This document shows, piece by piece, positions 1-11,560 of a stretch of 64,000 bases of DNA. The first letter of the stretch is position 1, and every line of letters begins with the position of its first letter. Source of the DNA: Caenorhabditis remanei (lineage: Eukaryota; Nematoda; Chromadorea; Rhabditida; Rhabditidae); assembly GCF_010183535.1 (NCBI RefSeq), contig NC_071333.1, forward strand, positions 4,462,587-4,526,586, given 5' to 3'. The notes below the pieces were generated by a model. That model was not told where the DNA came from and did no database searches. It saw only the letters and a list, made by a program, of their open reading frames with translations. The position numbers and the translations under genes are program-made.

Positions 1-557
1 TGTCCCACAAAATTATTTTTCAAAGATCATACAGAGAAAAAATAGAGCTTTATTTTTGTGTTTGACTACTTTTCTGTTAGAATGTTCCCTAGCAAGTTAC
101 ATATCGAAAAAATAGTTTTTTCATCACATCGTGTCATTTTGTTGCAGAATTTTTGAGCTGTCCAGTTAAAATAAACAGAGAAATTGTCAATTACAAAAAA
201 TAAGATATATCTTTGAACTGTATGATCCATAAAAATGTACTTTGTGTAGCAATCAGCTATACTATGACTCATTCTCAAAGTTGGACATTTTCGACTGGAA
301 ATACCAAAATTGAATATCTTATAGCACGGAAAATCTGAATCTGAATTAAGAAAGGACGGTCAAGGTTATAAGGATAAAGATATTGAACTCATTTGAACTC
401 ATCTTTTCACGTACCTCGAGTGCGTATATAAAATAAATAAATAAATAAATAAGAAAAATCTGATCGGAAGACCTTATGTAATAGTACTTTCTCTGTTTTC
501 CAATAAGAAAAGAACACTTCGAATTTTTGTATAAGGGTATGAGATTATTTCAGAAAA
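1..557. other. Upstream intergenic stretch
   Basis: No convincing exon on either strand; the short minus-strand ORFs here lack splice signals and protein-like composition. A (AAAT)n-type simple repeat lies at about 431-456, just before the first gene. The stretch presumably carries that gene's promoter, but no motif stands out. Confidence 0.5.
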
Positions 558-2131
558 ATGAGAGCCCTCCTCTCTATGCTCGTCATTGCTTGCTTCAATG
601 GGAGTGAAGCATTGATAAGACGCAAACACGTCCGAAATAATAACATCACGCAGTTTAATTATCATGTCCAGCTCTCCTGTTCCGCAATGCCCTATTTTTG
701 TTATTACGGGTACTACTTGGAATTCGATTGGTTGTAAGTATTTTTTAGTGTGGTTGTTTTCTTTGTCAAATTTAGTTCATAAACTTACGTACTTTGAAAA
801 AATTGTGTGAGAGTCATTTACTACATTAGACAACTTTTGGGTGCCTCGTGTTAAAATTAGTAACTGTAAAGTGAGCAAATCAAAATTTGATTTTGTTCCA
901 TTTCAAAGTTTCAGGTCCCCGGATGATATGTTTACCCATATCCCATTCCATTGTGGATCAGGAGTCTCCCATCACTACGCCCAATTTTCCTTTTTTGGAG
1001 ACGATCGCGACGATTGGCATGTAAGTTTCAAGATGAGTAGCGCGTTATTTTAACTCTAACAATGGGAAATAACTTATTTTGAACATCTGATTGGTTGGCC
1101 CTACTTTTAGGTTTGCTCTAATTTTTAGGAATTGGATTCTTTAATAGTTTTAAACGGAGTCAATTTTAACTATCGATCATCTATAACAATGCATTCAATT
1201 TGAATACTGTTTTGTAAATGTAGTCAAAAAATTAAAGAAATAGCTGTGCTGAAAAATTTTCAAATAGAATTCATGTTTACAGAAGGATCTGCATCCCTTC
1301 ATTGAAATTTACCACAACTGCACCCGATCACACAACGTACTCCAGATAACACGGAACTTCGACAGAGTGGCTGTTAATGGAAGGTTAGTGTCATGCAAAT
1401 CTAGCCGCTAAAAAAAAACTCATTTACAGTCGTGTCGAAGAATCGATTGCTATTGCAGCTATCGACAAGGGTGTACCCACAATGGTGGAAATAAATGCGG
1501 AATTCATGGAACACTCATATGTATGTTGGGAACACACGTGTTTTGAGATGACCAATTTTAACGGGTTTTCATGTTTTGAAATTATTTTTGACGCCGAACA
1601 ATAACGGAAAAGTTCACAGATGAAAGTGAAAATTTTAACCACCAAGATATTGTCAGCTTTTGACTTTGGCTTGTTTTTCACCTTTTCTTTCGAAAAATTC
1701 ATGTTCCAGTAAAATTTAATTAGAAAACTCAATTTCGACCAAAAATCTGCTACGTTTATTCACATTTAATTTGATGAGCTCAACAATTTTTAGTTATTGT
1801 AGAAAAATTTGAAAAAATTTAACACTCTCGTCAAATTTTTGTTTGAGAATAAATTTTTTAGAGTTAGTTCAATATTTGGATTAACTAAACAACTTTACAG
1901 AAGGTCTCATTCATATCACCAGATGTCACCGCACGGGCCAAGCAAGGAATCAATCACTATCCTGCTGAAATCAAGGACTGGTTACAATCGAAAACAATTC
2001 ATCTTGATGCAAGTGAAGTGAACAAAAACACGACACAAGTTCAATTTGTGGATCATAAATTGGAATGGATTCCAATGGAAAAATTCGAGGAAGAAGGAAG
2101 TGGTGTTGCTGCAGTTGTTCACAATCCATAG
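558..2131 (+). CDS. Secreted, divergent transthyretin-like (TTL) protein
   Basis: Five exons (558-733, 915-1020, 1283-1383, 1430-1520, 1901-2131) join in frame to 234 residues. The ATG follows a TTTCAG acceptor by four bases, as expected for a trans-spliced worm start. The protein opens with a hydrophobic signal peptide (about residues 1-19). It has paired cysteines in a short strand-rich region (SCSAMPYFC) and the motif PFIEIYHNC, which matches the P-x-I-x-IYH-x-C hallmark of nematode transthyretin-like proteins; several N-glycosylation sequons follow. The C-terminal ~77 residues encoded by the last exon are not part of the usual TTL core. Intron phases (2, 0, 2) and the 101-nt third exon are identical to those of the gene at 62616-63562, so the two are paralogues. 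A polyadenylation signal AATAAA lies near 2327. TTL proteins are secreted, often abundant and of mostly unknown role. The family call is by motif only. Confidence 0.7.
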
Positions 2132-2744
2132 AAACTACCAGTTAATCAAAAAGTTTTATAGTATTTTGTTTGTACTATTCCAACTGATGTTTCCAATGAA
2201 ATGCTTGTTTTTTCTTCAAACGTTTCACTTTTACAGTCCGTAATATGACAGGAAAACAACGATAAAGTGAAAAATCAGAGTTATTCAAGGGAAGACAATG
2301 TTTGTGAGTCTGATTAGTATGTAAACAAATAAAACTTTGCTTATCAGTAAAAAAGTTTAGTTCATGTTTTCTTCTGTTCACTTCTGATTCACTACCAGCA
2401 TGCAAATAATCTAAAGCCGAAAATCATTTGCTTCGCCGTTTCCACAAAACAGCTGTCTGTTGAGATGACTCGTGTTGTGTTACAAAGCATTCTTGATGAG
2501 AAATAAGAGATTGGGAGAGAGAGGGGGGATATGAGAGTTTCGTCAATGAAATGGGTTCAAATCATCACGAACTAAAAAAATGTATTCTGATCAGTAGTAC
2601 AGTAGATTGTGGTTATTATTAAAATCTTTAGGGACATTCTTTACACTACAAACAAAAGCGGTGCCAGAGTAGAATTGAAGACACGGTCTGCTGTGTGATT
2701 TTCCAGAGTGCGTAATATTCTTTTTGCCTGCATTTTTCCTCTTC
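2132..2744. other. 3' flank and spacer without a gene
   Basis: Contains the likely polyadenylation signal of the upstream gene near 2327 and a purine-rich stretch around 2505-2530. No exon with splice sites could be assembled on either strand. Confidence 0.45.
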
Positions 2745-3205
2745 ATATTGTTGACACCTCACACCAACTATAATTGATATTATATAATTAGAAAAAGCGG
2801 ATTGGGAACAGAGATAAAAAGAGAATTAAACGAACGCACGGGTATCTTCATTTCAAAAAAAAATTGAGCAACCAACGGGCAGAAAACAACAGAATATCTT
2901 CTCCCTGATGATTAGCAACGGTGAGAGAACATGTGCTAATGTTGGATGGCATCTGACTCCCTTTTCTTCTTTTTTCTTTTTATACCTAATATTTTCTCTT
3001 CTGATCTATCTAAATATTTTGCTTTTCAAACATGACCAATTTCTTAAATTATTTTGTTTAAAAATTAGAAACAATTTGAAATATGATTCTCTAAAAGTTT
3101 AATATTCTTCTCAAAGTTTCAGTCGATTCAGGTTCAAAAGAAACATCTCTATAGATACTTTCCGTTTAAAAAAATATAGCCATCTTTGCAAAAGCTCAAA
3201 AAATG
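2745..3205. repeat. Dispersed repeat R, copy 1, left half
   Basis: This stretch is colinear with 15310-15765: shared blocks include the runs around CCAACGGGCAGAAAACAAC and TTTCAGTC(G/A)ATTCAGGTTCA. The right half of the same copy resumes at 11832. The two halves are separated by a tRNA-like sequence and the 8.3-kb transposon, so copy 1 was split by insertions after it formed. Confidence 0.75.
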
Positions 3206-3319
3206 TTGAAATAAAGAATTGGGAGTTATCATTCTTACATATAAAACGCGTGTGGGTTCTGTCTGTGGATTTGTCTGTGTGTTTTTCAGGATGTCCGCAA
3301 GATTTTTGAGAAATAAAGG

Positions 3320-3381
3320 GGAGAGCGCGCCATGGGCAAAAGTTGAACCCTCGCCTTTTCAGCGACAGGCGTGAGCGTTTA
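3320..3381 (-). other. tRNA-like target sequence, 3' part, split by the transposon
   Basis: Read on the minus strand and joined to 11708-11745 across the transposon, this gives a tRNA-like sequence with a D-arm-like GTGGCCGAGTGGTAAAC, a candidate stem CGCCT/AGGCG and a T-loop-like GGGTTCAA. The candidate anticodon loop is too long for a normal tRNA, so a pseudo-tRNA or tRNA-derived repeat is more likely than a functional gene. Its last nine bases (3373-3381, GAGCGTTTA) are the left target-site duplication of the transposon. Confidence 0.5.
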
Positions 3382-3529
3382 GGCCAATGCTCCAGGGGGT
3401 ACAATGCTCAAGGGGACAAAGGGGACATTTACTCTTGGGGGTACATAGTTGATGCTCAAAGGGACAAAGTCTCAGAGGGACACATGCTCAAAGGGACACT
3501 AAGTTGTTGGATTTGAGGGGGCCCCAAGT

Positions 3530-3690
3530 TATACTCAAGGGGACAATGAAAAATTCTCAAGGGGACAACAGTTTATACTCAAGGGGACAACAGTTTATAC
3601 TCAAGGGGACAACAGTTTATACTCAATGGGACAACAGTTTATACTCAATGGGACAACAGTTTATACTCAAGGGGACAACAGTTTGTAGTC
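3530..3690. repeat. 22-bp minisatellite in the left arm
   Basis: About six near-perfect copies of CTCAAGGGGACAACAGTTTA plus two bases. Looser GGGGACA/ATGCTCAA units continue outward to the terminus. The mirror array is at 11398-11560. An ORF runs through it, but it is a by-product of the 22-bp period. Confidence 0.9.
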
Positions 3691-3811
3691 AAATAGATAA
3701 TGAGAATGCTGGAAGAGAGAGAAAAGAACTTACTAGAATAGTTATTATTTATCGATGAGGAAACACTAGCATCTCTTTTCAATCATTGAGAGATGTCTCA
3801 TTACGTCTATT

Positions 3812-3843
<32 letters not shown>

Positions 3844-4284
3844 CTAACTTTTAGTTTATTTGAGTGAATACTCAATTCAACTGAAAACATGCAGAAATTA
3901 TAACTGTCCTCGTCTATCATAAAGACTTTAAACGTACTGGCACACAAGCATTACATTTTTCTACCAAACTCTATTGAATACAAATGCTGAAAACTCCCGA
4001 AAGTGACTATCACACAATCGAGAGTTTTTGGGTTGGTAAGGAAAAACAAAACGTTTCCTGAAGCGATCTGTAAAATTATGAGAAGCAATAAAGATTATTA
4101 TAGAAATATGAGATTAACAATAGATTTAAAATTTACTAGATAGTTTATTTAGAATTACATAAACCGACAGTTCTGGACAAAAACTATTGCCCGAAAAAAT
4201 TAAACCAAATCTAAGAGACCGATTGAATCAGTGGTGAGTTGGAGCAGCGATGACCTTGACTGCGTTTCTCTCAGACGAGCGATT

Positions 4285-4832
4285 TCAGCCTTTCTGTTCT
4301 TTCTGATTCCACTTGAAAAGGAAGTACATTCCATCGTAGCTAGCGAGTGCGGCACGGCAGATGTTGGCTCTTCCGAATTGCTCATGAAGGTCAACGAGAC
4401 TCTCTGGGTGTGGATTGCCAGATTCCACGGACAGCATCAGCCATCTTGTATGAGCCAAGGCTGAAAAATGAGAAATTTTCAATATTAACCAGCCAAAGCT
4501 AAAGAAAGAGACCAGCAACAACTCGTTTCTGATTGAAACGACGACTTTTACTTTTTTTAGTATCGGAGGTCGTCACAATTCTTACCTGCTAAGAGTTCCC
4601 GATCCGCCGGTTCGTCTTGAGTTCCGTATTTGACAACATCCCTTAGTAGATCGACTCTCCTCCAGTTCCATTTCCACGAGTGAAATCTTCTCCTTGATTC
4701 ATCGAACGATTTCTGCGAGGATCTGGAACGAAACAAATAAAAAACTAGACAACGGGAATATTAGCATTTCTCACCGAGCCGCATGGAGATGTCGAAGAAG
4801 TTGCACGCATTCGGAGGAGCGAGGAGTAATCG
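4285..4832 (-). CDS. Mirrored exons of unknown protein (left-arm copy)
   Basis: Reverse-complement copy of the three exons described at 10072-10619. Exon boundaries, phases and encoded residues are the same in both arms. It lies inside the left inverted repeat, so it would be transcribed outward from the element's centre, opposite to the right-arm copy. No in-frame ATG is visible in the first exon, so either an upstream exon supplies it or the copy is a gene fragment. Confidence 0.45.
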
Positions 4833-5349
4833 CTGAAAAGAATTCGTGTTCAAAAAATGAATAAGAGATTTTTGAATTGAGAGAAAACGAGATGAGAGCG
4901 GCAAAAATCTTCAAAAAATGAGAGAAACAGGCCAAAAGATCAACAAAAATAGGCCGGATATATCAAAGAATAGGCAAAAAAACAAAAAATTTTAGGATTC
5001 TAGCGGAAAAGCAACAGAAATACCTTAAAAACAATAAAATTCACAAGAACAATTCCGAAAATCTCTTTAGAAATGAATATTATTACACTATATTACAGAA
5101 AAACTCGGAAAAGTACGAAAAAACTGGAAAAATTCTTAAAATTCGAAAAAAAATTCGTTCGAGAATGTTCGAAAGAACACCGCCTCGTTCCCATGGCCGA
5201 ACGTTTCACGAATTCTCGGCCACTTGTAGATTTACGGGGGCGTGTACTCTTGGAGAACAAGTAGAAAAACAATAAATATTTATCGAATAGTTTGCCTAAT
5301 TCGGGGTATTTTATCATCGGTTGTTCTGTTTTTTTTTGTTTTTTTTCAG

Positions 5350-5547
5350 TCGGTTTCCATCTAGATTATTCTAAAAGTTACAGAAAGCTAATGAAGGAGG
5401 AATACTCGTCCAGCTCCTTAGAAGATTCGGAGGATGAATACAATCCTTATAAAAAATCTAGACTGGAATCCTCCGGTTCCGAAAGCTCAGATGATGGAGA
5501 AATGAAAGAAAAAAGTAGTGAACTCCAAAAAATGGAATTTTCCGAAG
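5350..5547 (+). CDS. Candidate acidic, serine-rich exon in the transposon centre
   Basis: Open segment bounded by TTTTTTTCAG and a GTTTGT donor, starting just inside the left arm. It encodes a Ser/Glu/Asp-rich stretch with runs such as YSSSSLEDSEDE and SSGSESSDDGE, a composition like the C-terminal tail of the gene at 7717-9383. It could be an upstream exon of that gene or part of a separate nuclear-type acidic protein. No connecting exon was found between 5548 and 7716. Confidence 0.35.
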
Positions 5548-5887
5548 GTTTGTGGCATAGAAATGAGTGTAAAAATCTTTACTAATAATATTCAACAGAT
5601 CCGTTTGTGTATTTGTTTGTCGCCAGCCATAACTCCCTCTGTACTGGGCCGATTTTTATGAAACCTGGATAGATAGATTGGAAATGTGTCTTAGTTGATG
5701 CCCGAACTTTTATTTTTTCAAAAATTTCAAATTTAACGTCTTCTGGAGACGATTTCGATTTCTACAGTAAAAAGCGCTGACAAACGGTGTGTCCCGACAG
5801 GGTGGTAGAAAGCTCAAGATATCAACCTAACACTACTGACTCGGTGTTTCTTGACTGCATTCTCGAGAGCGTCCCGGCCGCGCGTGT

Positions 5888-5949
5888 TTGGTGTAGTGGG
5901 CAACGCAGATGGCTCTCACGGTTGGGGGTGGTGAGTTCGTTCCCGCCAG
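5888..5949 (+). other. tRNA-like sequence inside the transposon
   Basis: Contains a D-arm-like GGTGTAGTGGGCAACGC and a B-box-like GTGAGTTCGTTCCCGC at tRNA-like spacing. The anticodon arm does not fold cleanly, so it is probably tRNA-derived and not a functional tRNA. Confidence 0.3.
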
Positions 5950-6339
5950 GTAGGAAATGTTTTTTGGGTTTTTTGTTTTGATAAGAACATAGACAGCCAG
6001 TATGTGAAAGTTGTAAATAACTTCGGTATAGTCGAGATTTCATAGATCAAAATGGTTAAGTAATCTTCACCAATCTTTTGACACTGTTCACACCGCTACG
6101 ATTCTATCATAATGAGTGATTGAGTTGCAACTTTGACGGCGTTCAAAAAACTAGAATCTCACAGAAACCGTGGCAGAATGGCAGTTTACAATAAGGCTTT
6201 TGCCCGCAGCTTCATATAAAAAACTCAAAAGACTGTAAGTGCATTTTTTAAAGAAGGGAATAGGAAATCCGAATTTCTAACAAGGGAATTGACTTTCCGT
6301 GTGCCTTGAGAAATCTCTATAAACCCAGATAGTTTCGAA

Positions 6340-7560
6340 GTTGCTCTTTTTATAAAAGATCTTAGTGTGCCGTATTTAGAAGAAAGAGGCGAGATCGCCG
6401 CCGACCAATCAAAAATCAAAATTGATATTTCAATGACCTCTTCACGTTCGAAGAAGAAAAAAAGCAAAGTTATCAAATTTTTTTTCTGGAAGAGACCTTT
6501 AAAATAGTTCCTGTGAATTTAGGATAAAAAATCACTGAGAAGAACTGTGAGTTCCTATTAGAAAAGCAGGGATTAAGTTACGGAACGGACTGCTCAGAGT
6601 TAACAAAAACTACATACAAAATAAGAAAATTTTCATACAATATAGAAGTAAAAGAGAAAGAAACCGGGAAACCCTTTTTTCTCTGTTGCTTATCATTAGG
6701 TTCGGGTCTACCATTGAATCGCGCCTGATCGATGACGTTTTCAGCGACCCTATGGGTATGTTAAAACTTATAGTTTTATTTCACCATACGAGGAGGGAGG
6801 AGGGAGGCGGCATCGCCGCCGATCAGTAAAAAAGTGATATCTGAATTATTACTCGCTTTTAGGGAGGTTCAAAAACCGCTCATTCTAAATTCCATATTCC
6901 ATCAGGATAGAAAAAGTCATTGAGAGATTTTACATTAGTGCTCTGCCGGAACGGACTGCTCAACTAGCGAAATTACCAACAAGATGTTGAAATAAATGGA
7001 AGAATGCTACTCAAGTAGTGGTGGTTTGTGAATAAGCAACTTTGTCGTTGCTCGGCTACCTAAAAAAATGAATTCTAGGATGAGAGTTTGTTAAAACACC
7101 GTCTTAGTCTGCCATATTACGAGAAGGGAGGCGGCATCGCCGCCGATCAGTCAAAAACTTCAGGAAGAATACTTTGAATCCATTTTTTGAAGATGTGAAT
7201 AGAAAAGTCTTCAAGTTCTTGAACTTTGGTAAAAACAAATGGTCTTAGTCTGCCATTTTCCGAAAAGGTGAGGCGGCATCGCCGCCGATCAGACAAAAAA
7301 TAAAATCTCATATCGATATGATCTCTCGCCTTTCGGGGAGGGAAGAGAGAAAAGTTATCAAGTTCACGTAAGATTGTTTTGAAATAAGGAAAACATAGGA
7401 AGAAAGTTCAAATTCGAAAATTCAAAAACAGATCATTCTATATTCCATATTCTATCAGGATAGAAAAAGTCATTGAGAAAGTTTGTAGAATTTGAGTCTG
7501 AAAAGGAGAGATTTTATAATTGTGCATTGTCGGAACGGACTGCTCAGCTAAGAAGCGCCG
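6340..7560. repeat. Four degenerate repeat units with GC hairpins
   Basis: Four copies of a module reading roughly TCTTAGTSTGCCRT, then GAGGCGGCATCGCCGCC, then GATCAGTCAAAAA lie near 6360, 6795, 7105 and 7240. The core GGCGGC-ATC-GCCGCC (6806-6820, 7130-7144, 7272-7286; degenerate at 6388-6402) can form a six-bp stem with a three-base loop. Interleaved blocks also repeat: CGGAACGGACTGCTCA (near 6575, 6948, 7532) and ATCAGGATAGAAAAAGTCATTGAGA (near 6902 and 7456; only its first 20 bases are an exact core). No open frame runs through them. Function is unknown; the module could be a transposase-binding array or decayed duplicated exons. Confidence 0.7.
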
Positions 7561-7716
7561 CAGGCGCTGTAAAACTGAGAAGGGTGGTGTAGGGAAGGAG
7601 GTTTAGTCGCCGTCAGGCGACGTAAACCGACTGGTTCTTAAGATTGTATTTCAGTATTGGAAATAGATGGCATTTGGAGGAGCGGTCCGCATTTTGGGAA
7701 TTTTCGTAAAAAAGAG

Positions 7717-9383
7717 ATGGAAACAGTTGTCAGATTGGGGTATGTTTCTTACTAGAATTCAACGGATTTCAGTAATATTTTGCAGTGCAAGAACTATAAC
7801 GGATGTCTCCAAATTCGTTCTTCCCAAGTTTGAGAAACCCGGCTCCAAATTTGCTTCGTTTGATGTGTCCGATGGAATATTCAATGATGGTTTGAAATGG
7901 TCACGCAAGGAGAAAGGTGAGTTTGTTATTATTTCAATTTAAAAAAATTAAAAATTTAATTTAGGAAAACCGGTTGTTAAACCAAGAAAACGTACGGTTT
8001 CCTTGGCAGGAGAGAAATTCGAAGTGACCAGTTTCTGCTCTCCTCTCTGTTCCTCGTTCAAGAAATTTGTGAGTTTGAAAGTTAATTAAAGACACACGAA
8101 AATTTACAGACTCTTCAAAAACCGAACGACAAAACGCTACATGTTGTTTACGTATCAACGAGTGCTCGACATTTCTACGACGATCTTATGAATATGAAGA
8201 ATAATCGAATTTCAGGTGGATTTTCTGCTATTAAAAACACGTAGACTCGAAATTTTTCAGATTGTTTGAGTAAGAAGGTTCGAGAGGCGTTGGCCGGTCA
8301 GACGATTAAGTCAGTTTTCGAGAATCTCAAAAAGGTTCATCCCGAATTGAGTGAAAAACAGGTATGAAAGATTGCTAATGAAACAGGAAATAGAAAATAA
8401 AATAATTCAGGTGCGCAATTTGGCTAGAACGGTGCCGGATTGTGTGAAGAAGAACAGAGGATTGGTTCCGGTAACTGTCCCAGAAGTGTTAGCTCAGCTG
8501 CAAACAACAACAAGAGATTCATATTTCAATTCGAAAGGTGAGTAATCAAAAATTACAGTTGTTGTAATCATTTTTTCAGGAAAAGATTTTGAATTCGTTT
8601 ATGTCGACAAGGATATGATGTCAATCTATGTAAAATCCTTGCCTACTAGAATAAATATTCAGGATTATAAGAGCACGTTAGATCAATCAGAGAAATGGTC
8701 GGTTGATGATATAAATTCTTTTATCGGTAAAGAAAAAACTTATAATCCCTGAAGTATTGGAACAACTTTTTCTCAGATTTGCTCGTGGTAAAACATCGGA
8801 ACAAAATGAAACGAGTTTTGATGGAGAAAACTCAGTCATCTCTTCTAATATCGACATGACAGAAACGACGATTCGAACACCTACTGAAATAGTCGATTCG
8901 GATGATACGATGATAGATTCAGCTACTCCTACTGAAATAGTCGATTCGGATGATGCGATGATAGATTCAGCTTGTGATGAAACGGAGAAACAGAGTAATC
9001 CGTCGAACTCTCTTCAGGCCAATCATACGGAGTCAGAATCCAGCTCTGATTCAGACGACTGTGCGACATTCAGAAGGCTCAATAAATTCATAAAAAATAT
9101 GAAAGTCCCGAGAAAAATAAATCAATCCAACAAAGCAACAAACGTAGGAGCTCTGAAAAGCGACGAAAAATTTGAGATAGATTCCTCTTTGGACAGCCCA
9201 AAATCTCCTAAAACCAAGCATACTCGACTTTCTCGGTACAGTGGTGTTTTTTTTTCAATCTTTAATAAAACCTGACTGTTCAGAAAATCTTCGGACGACC
9301 ATCATCGCAGCAATCGCGTACAAAAATCCAGCCAAACCAAGTACAATACAAGAGCGAATTCCTTGAAGAAGACTCATACTTAA
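7717..9383 (+). CDS. Unknown multi-exon protein encoded in the transposon centre
   Basis: Exons 7717-7739, 7786-7916, 7965-8068, 8110-8215, 8261-8361, 8411-8537, 8580-8726, 8777-9235 and 9284-9383. Phases agree across all junctions except the exon 7/8 junction, where the long open frame of exon 8 is off by one base, so there is an unseen splice variant or a frameshift. The N-terminal half is a compact globular-looking region (for example KVREALAGQTIKSVFENL and NLARTVPDCVKKNRGLVPV). The C-terminal part is acidic and disordered with a duplicated TPTEIVDSDD motif, a Ser/Asp run and a basic end, as in nuclear proteins. I do not recognise the family. No zinc-finger pattern and no clear DDE triad was seen. 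It is the best candidate for the element's own protein; capture of a host gene is the alternative. Confidence 0.6.
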
Positions 9384-10071
9384 TGTTTATTGAATGTTGC
9401 TCAATTCTCTTGTTATTTTCAATTGTTCTTTTTTGTTTTTTTTTCAGATTTTTTGTTTTCCTTTTCTTTAATTATTACTTTCCGTAGTAATAGCCAGTTT
9501 AATTTATCATTTGAGTTTTTTCGTTTATGGGTGAATCGAAATAATAAATTTAATTTGAATTTTCACTCAAAGTAGCAGAACAACCGATGATAAAATACCC
9601 CGAATTAGGCAAACTATTCGATAAATATTTATTGTTTTTCTACTTGTTCTCCAAGAGTACACGCCCCCGTAAATCTACAAGTGGCCGAGAATTCGTGAAA
9701 CGTTCGGCCATGGGAACGAGGCGGTGTTCTTTCGAACATTCTCGAACGAATTTTTTTTCGAATTTTAAGAATTTTTCCAGTTTTTTCGTACTTTTCCGAG
9801 TTTTTCTGTAATATAGTGTAATAATATTCATTTCTAAAGAGATTTTCGGAATTGTTCTTGTGAATTTTATTGTTTTTAAGGTATTTCTGTTGCTTTTCCG
9901 CTAGAATCCTAAAATTTTTTGTTTTTTTGCCTATTCTTTGATATATCCGGCCTATTTTTGTTGATCTTTTGGCCTGTTTCTCTCATTTTTTGAAGATTTT
10001 TGCCGCTCTCATCTCGTTTTCTCTCAATTCAAAAATCTCTTATTCATTTTTTGAACACGAATTCTTTTCAG

Positions 10072-10619
10072 CGATTACTCCTCGCTCCTCCGAATGCGTG
10101 CAACTTCTTCGACATCTCCATGCGGCTCGGTGAGAAATGCTAATATTCCCGTTGTCTAGTTTTTTATTTGTTTCGTTCCAGATCCTCGCAGAAATCGTTC
10201 GATGAATCAAGGAGAAGATTTCACTCGTGGAAATGGAACTGGAGGAGAGTCGATCTACTAAGGGATGTTGTCAAATACGGAACTCAAGACGAACCGGCGG
10301 ATCGGGAACTCTTAGCAGGTAAGAATTGTGACGACCTCCGATACTAAAAAAAGTAAAAGTCGTCGTTTCAATCAGAAACGAGTTGTTGCTGGTCTCTTTC
10401 TTTAGCTTTGGCTGGTTAATATTGAAAATTTCTCATTTTTCAGCCTTGGCTCATACAAGATGGCTGATGCTGTCCGTGGAATCTGGCAATCCACACCCAG
10501 AGAGTCTCGTTGACCTTCATGAGCAATTCGGAAGAGCCAACATCTGCCGTGCCGCACTCGCTAGCTACGATGGAATGTACTTCCTTTTCAAGTGGAATCA
10601 GAAAGAACAGAAAGGCTGA
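10072..10619 (+). CDS. Spliced exons of unknown protein in the right arm
   Basis: Three exons with good splice sites (10072-10129, 10182-10318, 10444-10619) join in frame to about 123 residues ending in a stop. The product has a basic, Trp-rich centre (FHSWKWNWRRVDLL) followed by a helical-looking segment (LLAALAHTRWLMLS) and the end FKWNQKEQKG. No signal peptide or membrane span is seen and I do not recognise the family. Since no ATG precedes it in frame, the 5' end is missing or lies in an exon not found. An exact mirror copy occupies 4285-4832, so the element carries this sequence twice in opposite orientation, both reading outward. Confidence 0.5.
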
Positions 10620-11397
10620 AATCGCTCGTCTGAGAGAAACGCAGTCAAGGTCATCGCTGCTCCAACTCACCACTGATTCAATCGGTCTCTTAGATTTGGT
10701 TTAATTTTTTCGGGCAATAGTTTTTGTCCAGAACTGTCGGTTTATGTAATTCTAAATAAACTATCTAGTAAATTTTAAATCTATTGTTAATCTCATATTT
10801 CTATAATAATCTTTATTGCTTCTCATAATTTTACAGATCGCTTCAGGAAACGTTTTGTTTTTCCTTACCAACCCAAAAACTCTCGATTGTGTGATAGTCA
10901 CTTTCGGGAGTTTTCAGCATTTGTATTCAATAGAGTTTGGTAGAAAAATGTAATGCTTGTGTGCCAGTACGTTTAAAGTCTTTATGATAGACGAGGACAG
11001 TTATAATTTCTGCATGTTTTCAGTTGAATTGAGTATTCACTCAAATAAACTAAAAGTTAGAAAAACGTCAGACAGTTTACTCCATTGCTTCATTTCGATA
11101 CTTCCGCAGCACACATATCGTATTGTTCAACAAATCAGCAAAATCTCATAATGAATTGTTATTAGATAATAATTTGAAAAGAAAAACGTAAAAACACCAA
11201 TGAATAGTTCGAAATCGATTATTTCGACAAATAATTGTGACACTAAAGTCATCTCATTCTCCACTCTCATGTAAAACAATAGACGTAATGAGACATCTCT
11301 CAATGATTGAAAAGAGATGCTAGTGTTTCCTCATCGATAAATAATAACTATTCTAGTAAGTTCTTTTCTCTCTCTTCCAGCATTCTCATTATCTATT

Positions 11398-11560
11398 TGA
11401 CTACAAACTGTTGTCCCCTTGAGTATAAACTGTTGTCCCATTGAGTATAAACTGTTGTCCCATTGAGTATAAACTGTTGTCCCCTTGAGTATAAACTGTT
11501 GTCCCCTTGAGTATAAACTGTTGTCCCCTTGAGAATTTTTCATTGTCCCCTTGAGTATAA
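11398..11560. repeat. 22-bp minisatellite in the right arm
   Basis: Mirror of the array at 3530-3690, with units reading TATAAACTGTTGTCCCCTTG. Copy number is close to that of the left arm. Confidence 0.9.

Larger units (their letters stand above)
3382..5328. repeat. Left terminal inverted repeat
   Basis: Reverse complement of 9576-11707. It differs mainly near 3811-3843, where a run of about 33 T replaces some 215 bp present in the right arm (about 11065-11275). The outer part carries the 22-bp minisatellite and the inner part the mirrored exons at 4285-4832. Confidence 0.9.

Noticed and set aside
3504..3758. 84-residue ORF in the left arm (and its mirror at 11331-11585)
   Set aside because: It only reads through the 22-bp minisatellite, and repetition of the peptide follows from the repeat. 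No start context or splice sites.
3811..3843. Poly-T run as a retroposon tail
   Set aside because: Comparison with the right arm shows it replaces arm sequence; there is no target duplication or retroposed gene beside it.
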